Positions 23,759 through 32,565 of a stretch of 35,393 bases of DNA are shown piece after piece. Within the stretch, counting starts at the first letter, position 1. Every line of letters begins with the position of its first letter. The position numbers and the translations under genes were made by a program. Source of the DNA: Alphaproteobacteria bacterium (GTDB lineage: Bacteria > Pseudomonadota > Alphaproteobacteria > Sphingomonadales > Sphingomonadaceae); contig JAUIJI010000014.1 in assembly GCA_030431435.1 (NCBI GenBank), positions 1 to 35,393 of the forward strand, in the 5' to 3' direction. Under the pieces are notes generated by a model that ran no database searches, was not told the origin of the DNA, and worked only from the letters and a program-made list of their open reading frames with translations.

Positions 23759-26700
23759 ATGGCGAAAGCCAAAGCCGCTTCAGCAAAGCAATCCGCCAAA
23801 TCGCATATCGCCATCATCAAGGACCGCATCGCCGCCTCGATCCTGCCGGGTGAGACGGGGCTGGAGGGCAAGGCGCTGGAAGATGCGGCGGCTTACCTGC
23901 TCGAAGCCGCGCAACACCGCGATGACGGCAAGCCTTCGATCCTGATCAGCGCCACGACCGACGGCAAGCGGATCACCCGCATCGCCGTGGTCAATCGCGA
24001 TGTGCCCTTCTTGGTCGATTCAATCTCGCGGGCGATTGCCGCGCAGGGGCTGACCGTGGACTTGCTGGTCCATCCGGTGCTGCCCGTCCGCCGCGATGCC
24101 AATTGGGACCTGGCTGACCTGCCCGTAGGCGAAGGATCGGGCGAGAAGCGCGAGAGCTTCATCTATATCGAGACCGACCGCGTGGACGCGAAACAACGCC
24201 GCGCGCTGGAAGCCGAACTGGTGCTGGCGATTGCCGATGTGCGCGCCGCCGTGGCCGACTGGCCCAAGATGCGCGACTTGATATCCGCCGATGCCGATCG
24301 GCTGTCCGATGCAGAAGGCGCGGCACTGCTGCGCTGGCTGGGCGGCGGCAAGATGACCCAGCTGGGCCATGTCACCCGCCACCGTGACGGCAAGCAGTCC
24401 GATCTTCTCGGAATATGCCGCAAGAGCGCGGGCGACATCCTCGCCGATGCCACCTGGGACCGCGCCTTTGCGTGGTTCGACGGGAAGGACGGCACGCCCG
24501 GTCGCGCACCGCTGGTGATCAAGGCCAACCGCCTCAGCCTGGTCCATCGCCGCGTGCCGCTGGACCTGTTCATCGTGCCGCTGTTCGAGGATGGGCGCGT
24601 CGCCGTCTTGTCGGCCCATGTCGGAATCTGGACCAGCGCGGCGCTGTCTGCCGCCCCCGCACAGGTGCCTGTGCTGCGCCAGCAACTTGCATCGATCATG
24701 GACCGGCTTGGTTTTTCGCCCGACAGCCACGATCACAAGGCGCTTGAACATGCGCTTTCCGTGCTGCCGCATGATCTCATCATCAGTTTCTCGGAAGAGG
24801 ACAGCATGCGCGTCGCCACCAGCCTGATGGCGCTGGTGGACCGTCCGCGCCCCTGCGTCACCACCGTGGCCGCGCCGCTGGAACGCCATGTCTTCGCTTT
24901 TGTCTGGCTGCCGCGCGACATGCTCTCCACCACCGTCCGGCTGCAGATCCAGGAACTGCTGGAGGAAGGCACCGGAACGCGCACGCTCGACTGGAGCCTG
25001 ATGGTCGAGGGCGGCAACCTCGCGCTGCTGCGCTATGTCCTTGATTCGCGGGACGGCAACAGCCCGAAGGCCGATGCGAAAGCGCTCGACGCGCGCTTGC
25101 AGGATTTACTGCGCGGCTGGACCGACGCGGTCGAATCCGCCCTTGCCGAAACCGAGGAACCCGCGCGCGCCGCAGCGCTGGCGATACGCCATGCGAACAG
25201 CTTTCCGCAGGCCTATCGCTCGGCCTATGGCCCCGCAGAAGCGGCGCGCGATATCGAGCGCCTGCGGCATCTTGTCCCCGACGAGGACCACCCGGCCCGC
25301 CGCGATGTGCGCCTCTATTACAACAAGACCGACGATCCCCAGACGCTGCGACTGAAGATCTACCAGGCGGGCGGATCACTGCCCTTGTCGGATGCCGTGC
25401 CGGCACTGGAAAACTTCGGCTTCCGCGTGCTGTCCGAAGTGCCCACCGAACTGGGCGGCGAGGACACAGGCACGATCCACGATTTCCTGCTGCGCATGCC
25501 GGTGGGTGAGGACAGCGCCCCGCTGATCGAGCGCGCCACCGCGATCGAGGATGCCATCTGCCTCGTGCTCAACCAGCGCGGCGAAGACGATGTCTTCAAC
25601 CGACTCGTCATCGGCACCGCGCTTTCCGCGCAGGAGGCTGAATGGCTGCGCGCCTTCTATCGCTATCTCAGGCAAGCCAACATCGCCTTCACCATCTATT
25701 CGGTGGTCGATGCGCTGGCCGCGGCGCCCGATGTCACGCGCGCGTTGATAAAGCTGTTCCGCGTCTCGCATGATCCCGCTTTCAAGGGAGACCGGGCCAA
25801 GGCAAGCGAGGAGGCAGAGGATGCGATCCGTTCCGGTCTCGCATCGGTCAACGCCATCAATGATGACCGTATCCTGCGGCTCTACTGGCAAACCATCAGC
25901 GCGGTGTTGCGGACCAATGTGTTTGCGCCCGCGGCGAAGGAAGCGCTCGCCTTCAAGATCGATTCCTCGCTCGTACCCGGCTTGCCCAAGCCCGTGCCAT
26001 GGCGCGAGGTGTTCGTCTATTCGCGGCGGGTCGAGGGCATCCACCTGCGCGCCGGCCCGGTGGCGCGCGGCGGCATCCGCTGGTCGGACCGGCGCGACGA
26101 TTTCCGCACAGAGGTGCTCGGCCTGATGAAGGCCCAGCGGGTGAAGAATGCGGTGATCGTGCCGACCGGCGCGAAAGGCGGCTTCTACCCCAAGCAATTG
26201 CCCAGCCCCGCGCTCGACCGTGACGCGTGGTTCAACGAAGGGCGCGAGAGCTACAAGGTCTATATCCGCAGCCTGCTGTCGATCACCGACAATATCGTCG
26301 ATGACAAGGTCGTCCACCCTGAAGGCGTCGTGATCCATGACGGCGAGGACCCCTATTTCGTGGTCGCCGCGGACAAGGGCACGGCGAGTTTTTCGGACAC
26401 CGCCAATGCGCTGGCCATGGAACGCGATTTCTGGCTCGGCGACGCCTTCGCCAGCGGCGGCTCCAACGGCTATGACCACAAGGGCATGGGCATCACCGCG
26501 CGTGGTGCGTGGATTTCTGTCCAGCGCCACTTCCTGGAAATGGGCGTGGACGTGCAGAAGGAACCGGTGCGCGTTGTCGGCTGCGGCGACATGTCGGGCG
26601 ACGTGTTTGGCAACGGCATGCTGCTGTCGAAAGCGATCAAGCTGGTCGCTGCATTCGACCACCGGCACATCTTCATCGATCCAGACCCTGATCCTGCCGC

Positions 26701-28459
26701 CAGCTGGAGGGAGAGGAAACGCCTGTTCGACAAGCCGCGCTCAAGCTGGGAAGACTACAATGCCGAGCTGATTTCCAAGGGCGGCGGCGTGTTCCCGCGC
26801 AGCCAGAAACGCATCCCCTTGTCCAGGGCGGCGCAAAAGGCGCTGGGCATCGAGGCAAGCGAACTCGACCCAGAAAGCCTGATCTCCGCCATCCTGAAGA
26901 GCCCCGCCGACCTGATCTGGTTCGGCGGAATCGGCACCTACATCAAGGCCGTAGCGCAGACCAACCCGCAGGTGGGCGATCCCGCCAATGACGGACTGCG
27001 GGTAAACGCCTCCGAAGTGCGCGCGAAGGTAATCGGCGAAGGCGCCAATCTGGGTGTGACGCAAGCCGGTCGCATCGAATTTGCCATGAACGGCGGGCGC
27101 ATAAACACCGATTTCATCGACAATTCGGCGGGCGTCGATTGTTCGGACAATGAAGTGAACATCAAGATCGCCCTCACTGCCGTGCGCAAGGCCGGGCGGC
27201 TGTCCGAAGCAAAGCGCAACGCATTGCTGGTCGACATGACAGACGAGGTTGCCGAACTGGTATTGGAGGACAACCGCCTGCAGGCGCTCGCGCTGTCGAT
27301 CGCCGAAGCCGGGGGGGCGCCGTCCATGGGCGCGCAAATCCGCCTGATCGAACTGCTCGAGGAAATGGGAGAGCTCGACCGCAGGACAGAAGGCCTGCCG
27401 CCGAGCGAGGCGCTCAAGCGTCGTGCGGCCGAAGGCCAGGGCCTCACCCGCCCTGAACTTGCCGTCCTGCTTTCGAGCAGCAAGCTGGTGCTGCAGGACG
27501 CGATCGAGGACAGCCCGCTTGCAGATGATCCCTGCGCCGATGCGCTGGTGCTGGGCGACTTCCCGCCACAATTGCAGGAGAAATACCGCAAGGCCCTGCT
27601 CGACCACCGCCTGCGCAACGAGATCGTCGGTACCGTGGTCGCCAACCGCATGGTCAACCGCATGGGCCTGGTCCATCCCTTCGAGCTGGCGGAAGAGGAA
27701 GGCGTCGGCCTGGACCGGATCGGCTGTGCCTTCGTTTCGGCCTGCAACCTGCTGGATATGGATGCCCTGTGGGACGAGATCGACGCGGCAAAGCTGCCGG
27801 AAGAAGCCCGCCTTATGCTGTTCAACAAGGCCGCCACGGCGCTGCGCAGCCACATGGCCGATCTGCTGCGCGCAGGAGGGTGCGGCGAATCGCCTTCCCA
27901 TTTGCAACGGGCCATCGCCCCGCTGGTTGCCGAGCTGGGTGACGATTCGGAAAAGAAGCTTGCCGACGAGGCACGCAATCACGTTGGCGCCATCAAGTCC
28001 GAGCTGGTGGCCGCAGGTGCTCCCGATGCGCTGGCCCGCAAGGTGTGTCGCCTCTACGCAATGGATGGCGCGATCGGCCTTGCCCTGCTCGCGCGCGACA
28101 GCAAGGTCGCGCTTTCCGAACTGGTGAAGAGCTTTGTCGAACTGGGCGCGATGCTGGGCCTCGACTGGGCGCAGGCGCAGGCTTCGGTGATGACCCCGTC
28201 CGACCCCTGGGAACGCCTGCTCGTGTCAGGCCTTGCCCGCGATTTCCAGCAGATGCGGCTCGACTTCCTGCGCGGGCTTGCCGCAGGATCGCGGGCGAAA
28301 TCGGGTATTGCAGAGCGCGTATCCGATTGGGCGGAGAGCAACCAGGGGGGCATCGGGCATTTCCGCGCCGTCGTTTCAAGGGCCCAGGCCAGCAGCCCCG
28401 TTGCCGCTGCCGCGCTCGCGCAAATTGCCAGCCAGGCGCGCAACCTGCTGCAGGCGTAA
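23759..28459 (+). CDS. gdhB: NAD-specific glutamate dehydrogenase, large (180 kDa) type
   Basis: Oxidises glutamate to 2-oxoglutarate and ammonia with NAD, a catabolic role. The 1566 residues match the GDH-180 class (about 1550-1650). The N-terminal half holds ACT-like regulatory domains (HRRVPLDLFIVPLFEDG region); the catalytic core has GGIRWSDRRDDFRTEV, PTGAKGGF with Lys806, VVAADKGTASFSD, and the nucleotide-binding GCGDMSGDVFGNGML near 941-955, then FDHRHIFIDPDPD; a helical C-terminal domain follows. Start ATG 23759 has a strong AAGGGAGAGG site. glnE in the same window controls the opposing ammonia-assimilation step, though the genes are far apart. A run of seven G at 27311-27317 leaves the frame intact. 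Confidence 0.96.
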   Translation: MAKAKAASAKQSAKSHIAIIKDRIAASILPGETGLEGKALEDAAAYLLEAAQHRDDGKPSILISATTDGKRITRIAVVNRDVPFLVDSISRAIAAQGLTVDLLVHPVLPVRRDANWDLADLPVGEGSGEKRESFIYIETDRVDAKQRRALEAELVLAIADVRAAVADWPKMRDLISADADRLSDAEGAALLRWLGGGKMTQLGHVTRHRDGKQSDLLGICRKSAGDILADATWDRAFAWFDGKDGTPGRAPLVIKANRLSLVHRRVPLDLFIVPLFEDGRVAVLSAHVGIWTSAALSAAPAQVPVLRQQLASIMDRLGFSPDSHDHKALEHALSVLPHDLIISFSEEDSMRVATSLMALVDRPRPCVTTVAAPLERHVFAFVWLPRDMLSTTVRLQIQELLEEGTGTRTLDWSLMVEGGNLALLRYVLDSRDGNSPKADAKALDARLQDLLRGWTDAVESALAETEEPARAAALAIRHANSFPQAYRSAYGPAEAARDIERLRHLVPDEDHPARRDVRLYYNKTDDPQTLRLKIYQAGGSLPLSDAVPALENFGFRVLSEVPTELGGEDTGTIHDFLLRMPVGEDSAPLIERATAIEDAICLVLNQRGEDDVFNRLVIGTALSAQEAEWLRAFYRYLRQANIAFTIYSVVDALAAAPDVTRALIKLFRVSHDPAFKGDRAKASEEAEDAIRSGLASVNAINDDRILRLYWQTISAVLRTNVFAPAAKEALAFKIDSSLVPGLPKPVPWREVFVYSRRVEGIHLRAGPVARGGIRWSDRRDDFRTEVLGLMKAQRVKNAVIVPTGAKGGFYPKQLPSPALDRDAWFNEGRESYKVYIRSLLSITDNIVDDKVVHPEGVVIHDGEDPYFVVAADKGTASFSDTANALAMERDFWLGDAFASGGSNGYDHKGMGITARGAWISVQRHFLEMGVDVQKEPVRVVGCGDMSGDVFGNGMLLSKAIKLVAAFDHRHIFIDPDPDPAASWRERKRLFDKPRSSWEDYNAELISKGGGVFPRSQKRIPLSRAAQKALGIEASELDPESLISAILKSPADLIWFGGIGTYIKAVAQTNPQVGDPANDGLRVNASEVRAKVIGEGANLGVTQAGRIEFAMNGGRINTDFIDNSAGVDCSDNEVNIKIALTAVRKAGRLSEAKRNALLVDMTDEVAELVLEDNRLQALALSIAEAGGAPSMGAQIRLIELLEEMGELDRRTEGLPPSEALKRRAAEGQGLTRPELAVLLSSSKLVLQDAIEDSPLADDPCADALVLGDFPPQLQEKYRKALLDHRLRNEIVGTVVANRMVNRMGLVHPFELAEEEGVGLDRIGCAFVSACNLLDMDALWDEIDAAKLPEEARLMLFNKAATALRSHMADLLRAGGCGESPSHLQRAIAPLVAELGDDSEKKLADEARNHVGAIKSELVAAGAPDALARKVCRLYAMDGAIGLALLARDSKVALSELVKSFVELGAMLGLDWAQAQASVMTPSDPWERLLVSGLARDFQQMRLDFLRGLAAGSRAKSGIAERVSDWAESNQGGIGHFRAVVSRAQASSPVAAAALAQIASQARNLLQA

Positions 28460-28510
28460 CTGACCGCTCGCCGCTTGACCTCGCGCCCGATAACGGCAAA
28501 CCCCGTGCTC

Positions 28511-29737
28511 ATGGAGAGTGGAGACGTCTTGATCGTCGGCACCGGGCATGGCGGCACGCAAGCCGCAATCGCCCTGCGCCAGAACGGGTTTGAAGGCTCG
28601 ATCCTGCTGGTCGGGCGTGACAGTTCCCCCCCGCATGAACGCCCCCCGTTGTCAAAGGACTACCTTTCCGGAGAGAAGAGCGAGGACCGGCTGCTGGCCC
28701 GGCCCGAGAGCTTCTGGGCAGAGAAGAATATCGACCTGCTGCTGGCCACGGTGGTCACGCGGATCGATCCGCTGGCGAAGGAAGTGACGCTCGCCGGCTT
28801 TGGCGCTGTGCGATACGGAACGCTGATCTGGGCTGCCGGCGGCGATGCGCGGCGGCTCGATTGTCCCGGTGCGCATCTCAACGGCATCCACGCCATCCGC
28901 CATCAGCGCGATCTTGACGGGGTGAAGGATGACCTAAAGGGCGGAGCGAAACGCATCGTCGTAGTCGGCGGCGGCTATGTCGGCCTCGAAGCGGCAGCGG
29001 CTCTGGTCGAAATGGATTGCAAGGTGACGCTGGTGGAAGCGCAGGACCGGGTGCTCGCCAATGTCGCAGGCGAGGAGCTGTCCCGTTTCTTCGAAGCCGA
29101 ACACCAGCGGCGCGGTGTCGATTTCCGCCTCGAAACCGAGGTTGAAAGCGTAATTGGCGATGGTGACCACGTGCTCGCGGTCAAGCTCACCAATGGCGAG
29201 GAAGTGCCGTGTGACATGGTCGTGGTGGGCATCGGTATCGTGCCTGCCGTGGGCGCGCTGATCGCAGCAGGGGCTGCCGGGGCCGATGGTGTCGACGTTG
29301 ACGAATATTGCCGCACCAGCCTTGACGATGTCTATGCCGTGGGAGACTGCGCAGCCCACGCCAACCCCTATGCCGATGGTGCCGTTATCCGCCTGGAAAC
29401 GGTGCAGAACGCCAATGACATGGCAACCACAGCCGCCAAGGCGATCTGCGGGCAAGGCGATCCTTACAATGCCATGCCATGGTTCTGGTCCAACCAGTAT
29501 GACATCCGCCTGCAGTCTGCAGGGTTGAGCATGGGCCACGACCAGACTGTTTTGCGCGGCGATCCGGCGTCGCGCAGCTTTTCCGTCGTCTACCTCAAGG
29601 ATGGCAAGGTCATCGCGGTCGATGCGATCAACCGTACGAAGGATTATGCGCAGGGCCAGAAGCTGATCAAGGAACGGCGCGAGGTCGATCCGGACAAGCT
29701 CGCCGATACCGAGATCCCGCTGAAGGAAATGCGTTAG
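28511..29737 (+). CDS. NAD(P)H:ferredoxin reductase-like FAD oxidoreductase
   Basis: A 408-residue flavoprotein of the rhodocoxin/putidaredoxin-reductase type, passing electrons from NAD(P)H to a [2Fe-2S] ferredoxin, usually for a P450 or dioxygenase. FAD loop GTGHGG at 10-15, HERPPLSKDYLSG at 42-54 (family signature), NAD loop GGGYVG at 153-158, VYAVGDCA for FAD, ETVQNAND, and a C-terminal reductase domain with FWSNQYDIRLQSAG. Start: ATG 28511; upstream in-frame TTG and GTG starts add residues before the first strand. No ferredoxin or P450 gene is nearby, so the partner is unknown. Confidence 0.9.
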   Translation: MESGDVLIVGTGHGGTQAAIALRQNGFEGSILLVGRDSSPPHERPPLSKDYLSGEKSEDRLLARPESFWAEKNIDLLLATVVTRIDPLAKEVTLAGFGAVRYGTLIWAAGGDARRLDCPGAHLNGIHAIRHQRDLDGVKDDLKGGAKRIVVVGGGYVGLEAAAALVEMDCKVTLVEAQDRVLANVAGEELSRFFEAEHQRRGVDFRLETEVESVIGDGDHVLAVKLTNGEEVPCDMVVVGIGIVPAVGALIAAGAAGADGVDVDEYCRTSLDDVYAVGDCAAHANPYADGAVIRLETVQNANDMATTAAKAICGQGDPYNAMPWFWSNQYDIRLQSAGLSMGHDQTVLRGDPASRSFSVVYLKDGKVIAVDAINRTKDYAQGQKLIKERREVDPDKLADTEIPLKEMR

Positions 29738-29771
29738 GCCGCCACTTCCGCCAGGTGCTGAAGCGATAAAA

Positions 29772-29785
29772 TAACCGGTCGGTTA
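29772..29785. promoter_or_regulatory. Palindrome TAACCGGTCGGTTA, candidate TetR-family operator
   Basis: A six-base perfect inverted repeat around GT, 51 bases upstream of the ABC exporter start. The ACCGGTCGGT core resembles operators of TetR-family repressors. No TetR gene lies in the window. Confidence 0.5.
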
Positions 29786-29835
29786 ACCATAGTCGCATCT
29801 GTTCGTGTTCACGCTTGGGCTTTATCGCAGGGCGC

Positions 29836-30795
29836 ATGGACAATGCGACAGGCAAGCAGCAGGAACCCGCGATCATGGCACGCGGGCTGGTGAAGCGGTT
29901 TGACGAGACGCTGGCGGTCGATGGCGTGGACATCACCGCGCGCAGGGGTTCGATCACCGGAATCCTTGGCCCCAATGGCGCGGGCAAGACCACGACATTG
30001 CGCATGTTGCTGGGGATCATCGACCCGGACGAGGGAAACCGCAGCGTGCTGGGGCATGCGGACCCCAAGGACGTTGCTCGGCTGATCGGTTACCTGCCTG
30101 AAGAGCGCGGCCTTTACCCTGCAATGAAGGCGATCGAGGCAATTGCCTTCATGGGCGCGCTGCGTGGCCTGCCCCTGGCCGAAGGCCGCCGCCGCGGGCG
30201 CGAGCTGCTCGAACAATACGGGCTGGAACACGCGGCGGAGCGGCAGATCCGCAAGCTTTCCAAGGGCATGGCGCAGATCGTCCAGCTGCTCGGCACGCTG
30301 GTGCATGAGCCGCAACTGGTCGTATTCGACGAGCCCTTCTCAGGCCTTGACGCGATAAACCAGGGCAAGCTCGAAGTGCTGATCCGCAGCCTTGCCGACA
30401 GGGGCGTGACGGTGATCTTCTCCACCCACGTCATCGCCCATGCCGAGCGGCTGTGCGAAAGCATCGCCATCATCGCAGGCGGCAAGGTGCCCTTTGCCGG
30501 GCGCGTGGACGAGGCGCGCGACCGCATTCCGGCGCAGGTCCGCCTCGAAACCAGCGACAGTGACGGGCCCTGGCGCGCGGCCCTTCCCGAAGCCACCCGC
30601 CGCGTGGGCCAGTTCTGGTATTTCCCGCTGCCCGAAACGGGGATCGAGCCCCTGCTGCGCGCGCTGATTGACGGTGAAGCGGGTATCCAGTCGCTCAGTA
30701 TCGAACGCGCGGGCCTGCATGATGCCTTCGTCGCGATTGCCGGCGAGGCGGCTGCCGCAGACATGGTCACCACTCCCGAACGGGAGGACGCGTGA
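29836..30795 (+). CDS. ABC exporter ATP-binding protein (NatA-like)
   Basis: The 319-residue ATPase half of an ABC-2 type exporter. Walker A GPNGAGKTT at 45-53, signature LSKGM at 141-145 (the LSKGM form seen in NatA-type exporters), Walker B LVVFDEP at 161-167, D-loop SGLD, and switch His198 in STHV. A C-terminal extension after about 230 is typical of the DUF4162 tail of this subgroup. Start ATG 29836 behind CGCAGGGCGC. TGATG overlap with the permease gene shows one transcription and translation unit. Substrate unknown; sodium and drug export are both known in the family. Confidence 0.92.
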   Translation: MDNATGKQQEPAIMARGLVKRFDETLAVDGVDITARRGSITGILGPNGAGKTTTLRMLLGIIDPDEGNRSVLGHADPKDVARLIGYLPEERGLYPAMKAIEAIAFMGALRGLPLAEGRRRGRELLEQYGLEHAAERQIRKLSKGMAQIVQLLGTLVHEPQLVVFDEPFSGLDAINQGKLEVLIRSLADRGVTVIFSTHVIAHAERLCESIAIIAGGKVPFAGRVDEARDRIPAQVRLETSDSDGPWRAALPEATRRVGQFWYFPLPETGIEPLLRALIDGEAGIQSLSIERAGLHDAFVAIAGEAAAADMVTTPEREDA

Positions 30796-32045
30796 TGGAC
30801 GCAATCAGCAAACAAGCGGGCCGCCTGTCGTTGTGGCAAGCCGCCTTCGTCGTGGCCCGGCGCGATTTTCTTGCCATCCTGTTCAGCCGCGCTTTCATCT
30901 TCTTCCTGCTTGGCCCGCTCTTTCCCATCGTGGTCGGTGCGCTGGCGGGCGGGATCGGCGCGCAGGTGCAGAGCGAGGCGCTCTCTGCCGATGTAGGCAT
31001 CGCCATGCCCGCCGAGGATCTCGACGCCATGATGCAGGCCCGCGATGAGCTTGCCGCGAGGATCGGCCCGGCCATTCCCCCCTTCGTGGAACTGGAGCGG
31101 CTGGAGGAGGGCGAGGCGTTCGATCCCGTCGCCGTGCTCGAAGGGCGCGAAGGGCGCCTCGCCGCCGTGGTCACCGGCACGCTGGAAGAACCGCACCTGA
31201 CCGCGCCGGAAGCCAATATCGGGCGCTGGAGCGGCACCATCTCCATGATCGCCGCCACCGCTACCCGCAGCGAAGCGACGAGTTACCCGACCGTTGAGAG
31301 CACCACAGTGGCCACCAGTGGCGCGCGCGAGAACCGCGGGCGCTACCAGACCGCGCAAAGCGGCATGGTGCTGCTGTTCCTGCTCATCATGCTGCTGGCA
31401 GGCATGGTGCTGTCCAATCTGGTGGAGGAGAAGGGCAACAAGATCATCGAGATCCTGGCCGCGGCCATCCCGATGGACGCGGTCTTCATGGGCAAGCTCT
31501 TTGCCATGCTGGCCATTTCCGCCATCGGCATAGCGGTGTGGGGCGCGGCGGGAGCGACGATCCTGACGCTGGGCGGCAGGTCGCTGTCGGAATTCGCCAA
31601 TCCGGGCGTGGGCTGGCCCCTGTTCTTCACCTTCGGGGCGATCTACTTCGCCATGGGCTACCTGCTTTTGGGATCGATCTTCCTTACCATCGGTTCCATG
31701 GCTGCAACGGTGCGCGAAGTGCAGACGCTGAACATGCCCGTTACCATGGCGCAGGTGCTGGTGTTCTTTTTTGCCAGCCTTGCCGTAACCATGACGGGTA
31801 CATGGATCGAATTTGCAGCGATGGCCTTTCCACTGAGCTCGCCCTTCGCCATGCTGGCAAGGGCGGCGGTGGACGAGGCGATCTGGCCGCACCTCGTGGC
31901 CCTGGCCTGGCAGGCGCTGTGCGTGGCGGTGTTCATCCGCGTGGGATCGACACTGTTCCGCAAGAAGGTGCTGAAATCCGGGCCGCAAGGCGCGAGCACG
32001 AAAAAGAGAAGGCTGTTCAGCTTCGCTTCGGGGAAGAACAGCTAG
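30795..32045 (+). CDS. ABC-2 type exporter permease (NatB-like)
   Basis: A 416-residue membrane protein with one N-terminal helix (IFFLLGPLFPIVVGALAGGI), a periplasmic domain of about 150 residues, and five to six helices in the C-terminal half starting at GMVLLFLLIMLLAGMVLSNL, followed by the cytoplasmic coupling segment EEKGNKIIEIL, the best-conserved motif of NatB/ABC2_membrane_3 permeases. The tail is Lys/Arg-rich (KKRRLF). It pairs with the ATPase just upstream. msrB follows 13 bases later and may share the transcript. Confidence 0.9.
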   Translation: MDAISKQAGRLSLWQAAFVVARRDFLAILFSRAFIFFLLGPLFPIVVGALAGGIGAQVQSEALSADVGIAMPAEDLDAMMQARDELAARIGPAIPPFVELERLEEGEAFDPVAVLEGREGRLAAVVTGTLEEPHLTAPEANIGRWSGTISMIAATATRSEATSYPTVESTTVATSGARENRGRYQTAQSGMVLLFLLIMLLAGMVLSNLVEEKGNKIIEILAAAIPMDAVFMGKLFAMLAISAIGIAVWGAAGATILTLGGRSLSEFANPGVGWPLFFTFGAIYFAMGYLLLGSIFLTIGSMAATVREVQTLNMPVTMAQVLVFFFASLAVTMTGTWIEFAAMAFPLSSPFAMLARAAVDEAIWPHLVALAWQALCVAVFIRVGSTLFRKKVLKSGPQGASTKKRRLFSFASGKNS

Positions 32046-32058
32046 GAAGAGAGCTGTT

Positions 32059-32556
32059 ATGACTGAAAAGCAGATCAACCGCCGCAAGGCTCTTGGCTGG
32101 CTCGCCATCGGCGTGGCCATGCCTGCCGTCACTGCCTGCGGGTCGCCCGCCAGCGCGCAAGGCAATTTCCGCGTCAACTATTCCGAGGATGAATGGCGCC
32201 GCCGCCTGACCGCCGCCGAGTTCCGCATCCTGCGCGAAGAAGGCACCGAGCGCGCCTTCACCTCACCTTTGAATGACGAGAAGCGTGACGGCACCTTCGT
32301 CTGCGCGGGCTGCGGCAACGAGCTTTATTCTTCAGACACGAAATATGACAGCCGCACAGGCTGGCCCAGCTTCTGGCGCGCGATAGACAGCGGTGCAGTT
32401 GGCTATTCGACGGACTACAAGCTCGGCTATCCGCGCCGCGAGGTGCATTGCGCCGATTGCGGCGGGCATTTGGGCCATGTCTTCGATGACGGGCCGCCGC
32501 CCACCGGCAAGCGCCACTGCATCAACGGCATTGCGCTGGATTTCCGCCCCGCCTGA
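32059..32556 (+). CDS. msrB: Peptide-methionine (R)-S-oxide reductase, exported lipoprotein form
   Basis: Reduces methionine-R-sulfoxide in proteins. In the 165-residue precursor the catalytic Cys154 lies in RHCINGIALDF and the structural zinc is held by Cys82/Cys85 (CAGC) and Cys131/Cys134 (CADC); GWPSFW is the substrate pocket. The N-terminus has a twin-arginine-like NRRKALGWLAIG, followed by a lipobox VTAC (Cys27), so it is probably a Tat-exported lipoprotein repairing periplasmic or outer-membrane proteins; most MsrBs are cytoplasmic. It follows the ABC permease by 13 bases. Confidence 0.92.
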   Translation: MTEKQINRRKALGWLAIGVAMPAVTACGSPASAQGNFRVNYSEDEWRRRLTAAEFRILREEGTERAFTSPLNDEKRDGTFVCAGCGNELYSSDTKYDSRTGWPSFWRAIDSGAVGYSTDYKLGYPRREVHCADCGGHLGHVFDDGPPPTGKRHCINGIALDFRPA

Positions 32557-32565
32557 TACGCAGCC

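Noticed and set aside
27311-27317. Seven-G run inside gdh as a possible frameshift
   Set aside because: The reading frame and family motifs continue unbroken on both sides, so no frameshift is indicated.
30114-32177. 687-codon minus-strand frame opposite the ABC exporter
   Set aside because: It overlaps the ATPase and permease genes, whose motifs are complete, and has no recognisable domain.
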